DNA of 64,000 nt from Protonemura montana (Eukaryota > Arthropoda > Insecta > Plecoptera > Nemouridae). Under the pieces are notes generated by a model. That model made no database searches and had not been told where the DNA came from. It worked only from the letters and a program-made list of their open reading frames with translations. Of this stretch, positions 59,151 through 64,000 are shown piece after piece. Position numbers and translations under genes: made by a program. The stretch's first letter is position 1; each line of letters starts with the position of its first letter. The stretch covers positions 1,674,001 through 1,738,000 of the forward strand of contig OX387606.1 of assembly GCA_947568835.1 (NCBI GenBank), read 5' to 3'.

Positions 59151-61650
59151 AGACACAGAATGGGACAGACAGACACACAACAAAAGACTAGATACTTGAT
59201 AGTGAAATAAACAACTGCTTGCGCATTAAAAGTTTGCCATTTTTATAAAGCAAGGGATTATCGTGGTTGCACTGCAATTATGGCACAGTTTTCTGTTTTT
59301 TTGTGGACACATTCCTATTCAGCAAGGTCTGTCCAGCGTGTATTTGCACGAGCTGCAGTGCGATTTCAGAGATTATTTATCGGGAACAACTCGCAGCGAG
59401 CTATACGTGAAGAGTTCCAAGAAATATCTTCTCAGCTTGCTTAGCTAATTGCGTAGCGACTAGCACTAGCATGCTAGTATCAGTTTTTTATATATCATCT
59501 CAGAGTGGGGGCTGTAAATAATTGTACTCAATCCAGGGACGTATTCTGTTGCTAAATTATCACTCCAGTTGTTTTAAATTGACACTGGCGAGTGGCGCGG
59601 TATTCCGTCTTTGCCATAGAAAAGTAATTTGAACTTATATATAGAGTACATAATAGATACCTATATCAAGGTACATGAAAGTATTTGCTTCCTGCTATGT
59701 GTGAATTCACCTGCTATCTAAACGAGCATACAGATCTAAATCAGCTGACAGAATGTGAGCATAAAACATGGTATGCAGCCCCAGATATTGGCAACCAGCT
59801 GATCCTCGTTAAAGCCGCGATGAGCGAGCTACCCGATGACAAAATGGCAGACAAATGATGCACATTGTGCAGACAACAGAAGTATGTTGACCAGACGGAC
59901 GGTTGTACTCCTAATTGGCTGATCGGTGTGTAGTTTGGAGTCATACACATTCAACACACACGCTCGCAGGTATGCTTGTATATAGATGAGCCGCCAAACG
60001 GCGAGGCCGAATGATTGACACATGCCATGATTGTTGGTGCCGTTGTCGCAGACTCAGACGGGACCAAGACAATGCACCCTGTTCACCCCCAGCAAGGACG
60101 AGACGGCGGGCTCGACTAACGGGAACCATGCTGCGAGATGCAAGGGTGGATGGTCTACAGGAGGTACTTTACTTCCGCAGAATAGTCAGGAAATGCGTGT
60201 AACAAAATTGAGTTCAACTCGGCGTTGTCCTGAATACCGGAATAATATCCAATCTCGATGTTTTTCTATCCTAGTTTTGTGTATCGATCCTGAAGGATGC
60301 AGAAATGCAAACTTTAGTTAAATGCAGTTAAATGTGTGCGTTCTTTTGTCAGCGAATGAATTGTATATCTGCACATTTTGAAAGCTGTGCACCGAATCGT
60401 AAAAAGAACACGCATCTAACAGTCTTCAATGATTCTTGAAGAACAAAATCCATTATTTGACACATGCGTGGGCAAAACTTACTCACAGTCTTGCTGTGTT
60501 TGTTTAAAATGTTAATATAATTTGGAATCAAATTGAAACAATTGATTCTACTAAAAGCAGAATTGACCAAGTAAAAGACTATGCAACATTGGACCTTGCG
60601 ACTTGCGAACAGACCCGCGGCCTCGGAGTTCAAACCAAACTATTTTTCCACTCCTTTTTCCAACCACTTTTCCATTTTTTCAATTCTCCATCGCAGGAGA
60701 AATCCTTTACTTCAAAACTTAAAAAAGTACTGAAGAAATGGCTGAACCGATTTGAATATCGTTTTTATGTGACTATATTGTATAGTCTCTGAACTAAGAT
60801 CTGCTACGGTTTGCAAAACATTTAGCCAGATATGGTTTCTTTTCATTAGACTTTTACAAAAATTTCAAATTTTTACAAAACCAACCAACTGGAAGGTCCC
60901 GGGTTTGTTTCCCGGTTTGGTTGCATATTTGTCCAGTCTAGCTTCCTTTCAATCGTAATAAATGTAATATAGCTTAACAAAACTGAATGAGGTTTTGTAA
61001 ATATTTTGACAGCATTTAAATGCATCTTAATTGCCTAAAACGTACCTACCGATCTGCAAATGCTCGCATATGAAAGTTAGTCGCATTTTCATGTGTTTTT
61101 CGGTATTTTTGGAAGTTTTACGTCTATTTATAGCTTTGTATCGCTCATCTTTCATCGTGAATAAGAGCATTTGTATAAAACTCTAGTAATTACCACGATC
61201 GCAACCGTGAATCCTTCTAAACCCAGCAGGCAAGATCAAAGTCATGGCGTTTTCCAACCTTATGCCTATAAGGCAATATTCAGAGTCCTAATTATAACGA
61301 AAACTGATCTTTCAATTTACCTTGTGAGAATAAAAGGAGCATATTTTATTTGAAAAAATACAACAGTATGTTCTTACGTGCACCTGGCTCAGAAAAAACG
61401 AAAGGTTATTTAAATTTTTGAAGAGTCCCTTATTAATAAATGTAAATTCCGATTGAAACACATATTATGAACGTATATTGCGTTGGAGGCAATGAATTAT
61501 CACTGGGTCATCACACATCCCGAGCAGGAAATAAAGCAACATACTTTAGATCATATTTATATCGAATGATTTACTTGAATGTCGACAGAAACTCCATTAG
61601 CTGCACTCAAGATTAAGTATGCTTTCAACTTCATCAGCGTCCATTCAGTC
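59151..61650. other. Non-coding stretch, little recognised
   Basis: No gene is recognised. A perfect tRNA-type T-arm lies at 60899-60915 (CCGGG-TTTGTTT-CCCGG) followed by GGTTGCA, possibly the 3' half of a tRNA or SINE, but no D-arm precedes it. Confidence 0.4.
60899..60926 (+). repeat. Isolated tRNA-like T-arm
   Basis: A 5-bp stem CCGGG/CCCGG with a 7-nt loop TTTGTTT and an acceptor-like GGTTGCA. The upstream sequence lacks the D- and anticodon arms, so at most this is a tRNA or SINE fragment. Confidence 0.3.
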
Positions 61651-61675
61651 CATCAGCTGGTTCCAAGGATCCGCA
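61651..61675. repeat. Long target-site duplication, left copy
   Basis: A 25-bp stretch starting CATCAGCTGG and ending CCGCA, immediately before 5S-SINE copy 3. It matches 62536-62560 at 22 of 25 positions. Confidence 0.6.
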
Positions 61676-62529
61676 ATGAGCTTCAACGTCATCCGAAGTT
61701 AAGCATCACTGCGCTGGGTCAGGTATTGGATGGGTGACCATCATACACATGACCAGTTCTGTTCGGGAGAGAGGTTGGAGGGATGAAAGTTAAGCAACAC
61801 TGCGCTGGGTCAGGTATTGGATGGGTGACCATCATACACATGACCAGTTCTGTTCGGGAGAGAGGTTGGAGGGATGAAAGTTAAGCAACACTGCTCTGGG
61901 TCAGGTATTAGATGGGTGACTATCATACACATGACCAGTTCTGTTCGGGAGAGAGGTTGGAGGGATGAAAGTTAAGCAAAACTGCGCTGGGTCAGGTATT
62001 GGATGGGTGACCATCATACACATGACCAGTTCTGTTCGGGAGAGAGGTTGGAGGGATGAAAGTTAAGCAACACTGCGCTGGGTCAGGTATTAGATGGGTG
62101 ACTATCATACACATGACCAGTTCTGTTCGGGAAAGAGGTTGGAGGGATGAAAGTTAAGCAACAATGCTCTGAGTCAGGTATTAGATGGGTGACCATCATG
62201 CACATGACCAGTTCTGTTTGGGAGAGAGGTTGGAGGGATGAAAGTCAGTACAGCAACTTCACTCGCCTTGCTTATCAACCTCTCGACAGCATGGATTTGT
62301 GGAGGAATCCTGTTGTTCGAGTTGTGCCGTCCTTCGGAAGGGACGTTAAGCCGGTGGTCCTCTTGGTGCTCTTCGACAGGAGTAGGCTACGTGCCGGCAC
62401 CGGGTTTCCCCTCCTCCCTTCTAGGCTAGGTTAGGTTCATCATCATCCACTCATTCACCGACGCCATTAGACCAGTGCCGCATGGCAAGATGTCAAAACA
62501 GTGCGTCGTTAAACACCACAAAAAAAAAT
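61676..62529 (+). mobile_element. 5S rRNA-derived SINE with six promoter units, copy 3
   Basis: The head is shortened to about 18 bp before CCGAAGTTAAGC. Six 91-bp units follow, with anchors at 61708, 61799, 61890, 61981, 62072 and 62163. The tail contains CGTCCTTCGGAAGGGACG (about 62329-62346) and ends CGTCGTTAAACACCAC plus an A run (62518-62528). The element is flanked by a 25-bp near-direct repeat, which supports an LINE-like insertion mechanism. Unit number is the same as in copy 1. Confidence 0.87.
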
Positions 62530-62535
62530 CAACTT

Positions 62536-62560
62536 CATCAGCTGGCCCCAAGGATACGCA
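62536..62560. repeat. Long target-site duplication, right copy
   Basis: A 25-bp stretch starting CATCAGCTGG and ending TACGCA just after the A-tail. It has three mismatches to the left copy. Confidence 0.6.
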
Positions 62561-64000
62561 GTAAATTCTTTCAATACAAGATGGCGATCTTTCGGTCTTA
62601 CTAAGTCTAAGGTTGAGAGTTCCCAATTATAAAACGCGATCAAAGTTTTGAGTATACATTGATGTATTTTTACTGAAACTAAAATGTCGGTTCTGTGGGG
62701 ATTTCTCTGTTAGTTGTTCAGAGCCTCAGAATATAGAAGCCACGTCTTAAAGACAGAGGACATTTTTTTACAAGCTTCCCTGTAATTGTCAATGAATTGC
62801 TGTATTTTCTGCAACGCCTGTTGATGACATTTTAAAGCATGTTTTTGAATGTTTTTTTTCTCAATTTAAATTTTACTGTAATAAGCGTTGAAGGCATATA
62901 ATTTTATAAAATGATCTGTCAAATAATTTTCTTCTTCTTCAAGCTCCTCTCCTTTGCCAAAACCAACTTCTTCCATACGTCTTTGTCTTTCCAAGTGTCT
63001 TTCACTTCTATGTCACCCCATCTACCTTCTCACACCTCCACATCTGATGATGCACTTTGTCCATCCATATTTCTTTCCATTATTTTTTTCTTTCCTTCCA
63101 TCTTTTTCCATCCATTCTTTCTTCAATATTTTCAAACAATTTCAGTCTTTCTTTTCCAATTTTAAACCCTAATCTCTCTAAATTTGTTTCTTTCTTCAAA
63201 ACTTTAGTAATTTTTTATTTGATCCATCTTCCAATAACTCTTTCAATCCTTGGTCATCTAACTTGAAAATAGGAAATATTATGTAGAATATGAAATATGA
63301 AAAATGAAAAACTGGGTAGTCATATTTTTTCTAGGGCATCTGGCCCCTCGGCTAAACGCAGCTCAGAAGCCAACAGCAGCCCGGAGGGCAACACGCAAAG
63401 TATAAACACATTAAAATCCGTTGGTCTCGGGAGATCGCTCAGAGGCTCCAAACATGGGATGCAAATCATGCAAATCATGCAAATCCGGGGCCGAAGTTGT
63501 TTGTCAAATTGAAGGTCTGTTGATTTCGCTGCAAAAGGAGAAAAGTGTCATAGTTGCAGAAATACATGCTTCCGGCCGAATTATGCGACACGCGGCCATT
63601 TTGACAGTTTTGACAGCATGCAGTTCTCCAGTTTTGTCAGGCCATGATGTACATCGCCCACCCCTTACCTTCCATTCTCAGAAATTTTCTTTTCGGATAT
63701 TTTTTTGAAAAACAGTCATCATGACTGCGATTCAAAATCCAAATGCCTCCATTTTTATATAATTTATTTTATGTGCTCTTTTTATTTGATTTGTTTGCAA
63801 AAAATTAAACAAAATACTGGTTGGGAGCTTTTTTTTCTAAGATAATTTTTGAATACTTCAGTTGTTCCCATTTAAAAAGTGTTCGACATTATTTTCTTTA
63901 TTCACGAATCACGGTACCCTCTCCTGCATTGAGTCCACATTTAAACGATCATTTGCCTACAAATATTATTAGGAACACTAATAACCTCTCAAAACTTGAT
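62561..64000. other. Non-coding stretch at the window end
   Basis: Contains a C/T-rich stretch (about 62930-63180) that opens several frames without protein character, and the octamer triplet at 63459. No gene could be supported. Confidence 0.4.
63459..63485 (+). promoter_or_regulatory. Three tandem ATGCAAAT octamers
   Basis: ATGCAAATC repeats three times without a break. ATGCAAAT is the classical POU-domain (octamer) site. It could also be a 9-bp slippage repeat encoding Cys-Lys-Ser in the short frame from 63297 or 63421. Confidence 0.45.

Noticed and set aside
62911..63266. Three overlapping Phe/Ser/Leu-rich frames
   Set aside because: They follow a pyrimidine-rich strand bias (CTTCC/TTTCC), with no start context, splice signal or domain.

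Overview
The window is nuclear DNA from an arthropod, most likely a crustacean or another non-holometabolous lineage; I cannot name the species. The evidence is a split Caudal homeobox gene of arthropod type, a three-exon SUMO gene with GT-AG introns, TATA-box genes for secreted low-complexity proteins, and many eukaryotic transposons (non-LTR retrotransposons, hAT, Helentron-like, 5S-derived SINEs, a MITE). Nothing is bacterial.

Layout. 1-3.2 kb: a broken, 5'-truncated LINE (minus strand) ending at a minisatellite. 4.0-6.3 kb: secreted Gly/Gln/Met repeat protein gene (plus). 6.6-7.2 kb: unrecognised Cys-containing ORF (minus). 7.5-9.8 kb: LINE remnants, including one LINE 3' end nested inside another with an 8-bp target duplication. 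9.9-11.1 kb: second secreted gene, with a Lys/Ala/Gly/Gln repeat and an acidic Asp/Asn/Glu tail. It has the same 28-nt first exon, phase-1 intron and CCAAT/TATA promoter spacing as the first secreted gene. 12.7 kb: 41-bp tandem repeat. 14.9-17.8 kb: Helentron-like element with about fourteen 189-bp tandem units. 18.8-19.6 kb: LINE fragment. 21.4-23.0 kb: complete SUMO gene (minus, 91 residues). 24.0-24.85 kb: 5S-derived SINE with a six-fold promoter array. 25.7 kb: MITE. 26.4-28.5 kb: internally deleted hAT element with a ZMYM1-like transposase pseudogene. 29.1-30.3 kb: second Helentron-like copy. 32.6 kb: single-unit 5S-SINE. 39.66-58.49 kb: caudal, minus strand, two coding exons separated by an 18.1-kb intron. 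61.7-62.5 kb: third 5S-SINE, again with six promoter units. The rest is non-coding.

The functional genes I can support are the two secreted-protein genes, SUMO and caudal. The left half is dense in transposons, while the caudal intron and its flanks carry almost none I can recognise. That contrast fits a long intron kept for developmental regulation (inference). Most short open frames in the window are chance frames or frames inside repeats. The most unusual items are the paired secreted-protein genes with matching promoters, the 5S-derived SINEs whose internal promoter module is amplified six-fold in two copies, and a cluster of five TTTATAG heptamers next to the Caudal homeobox exon.
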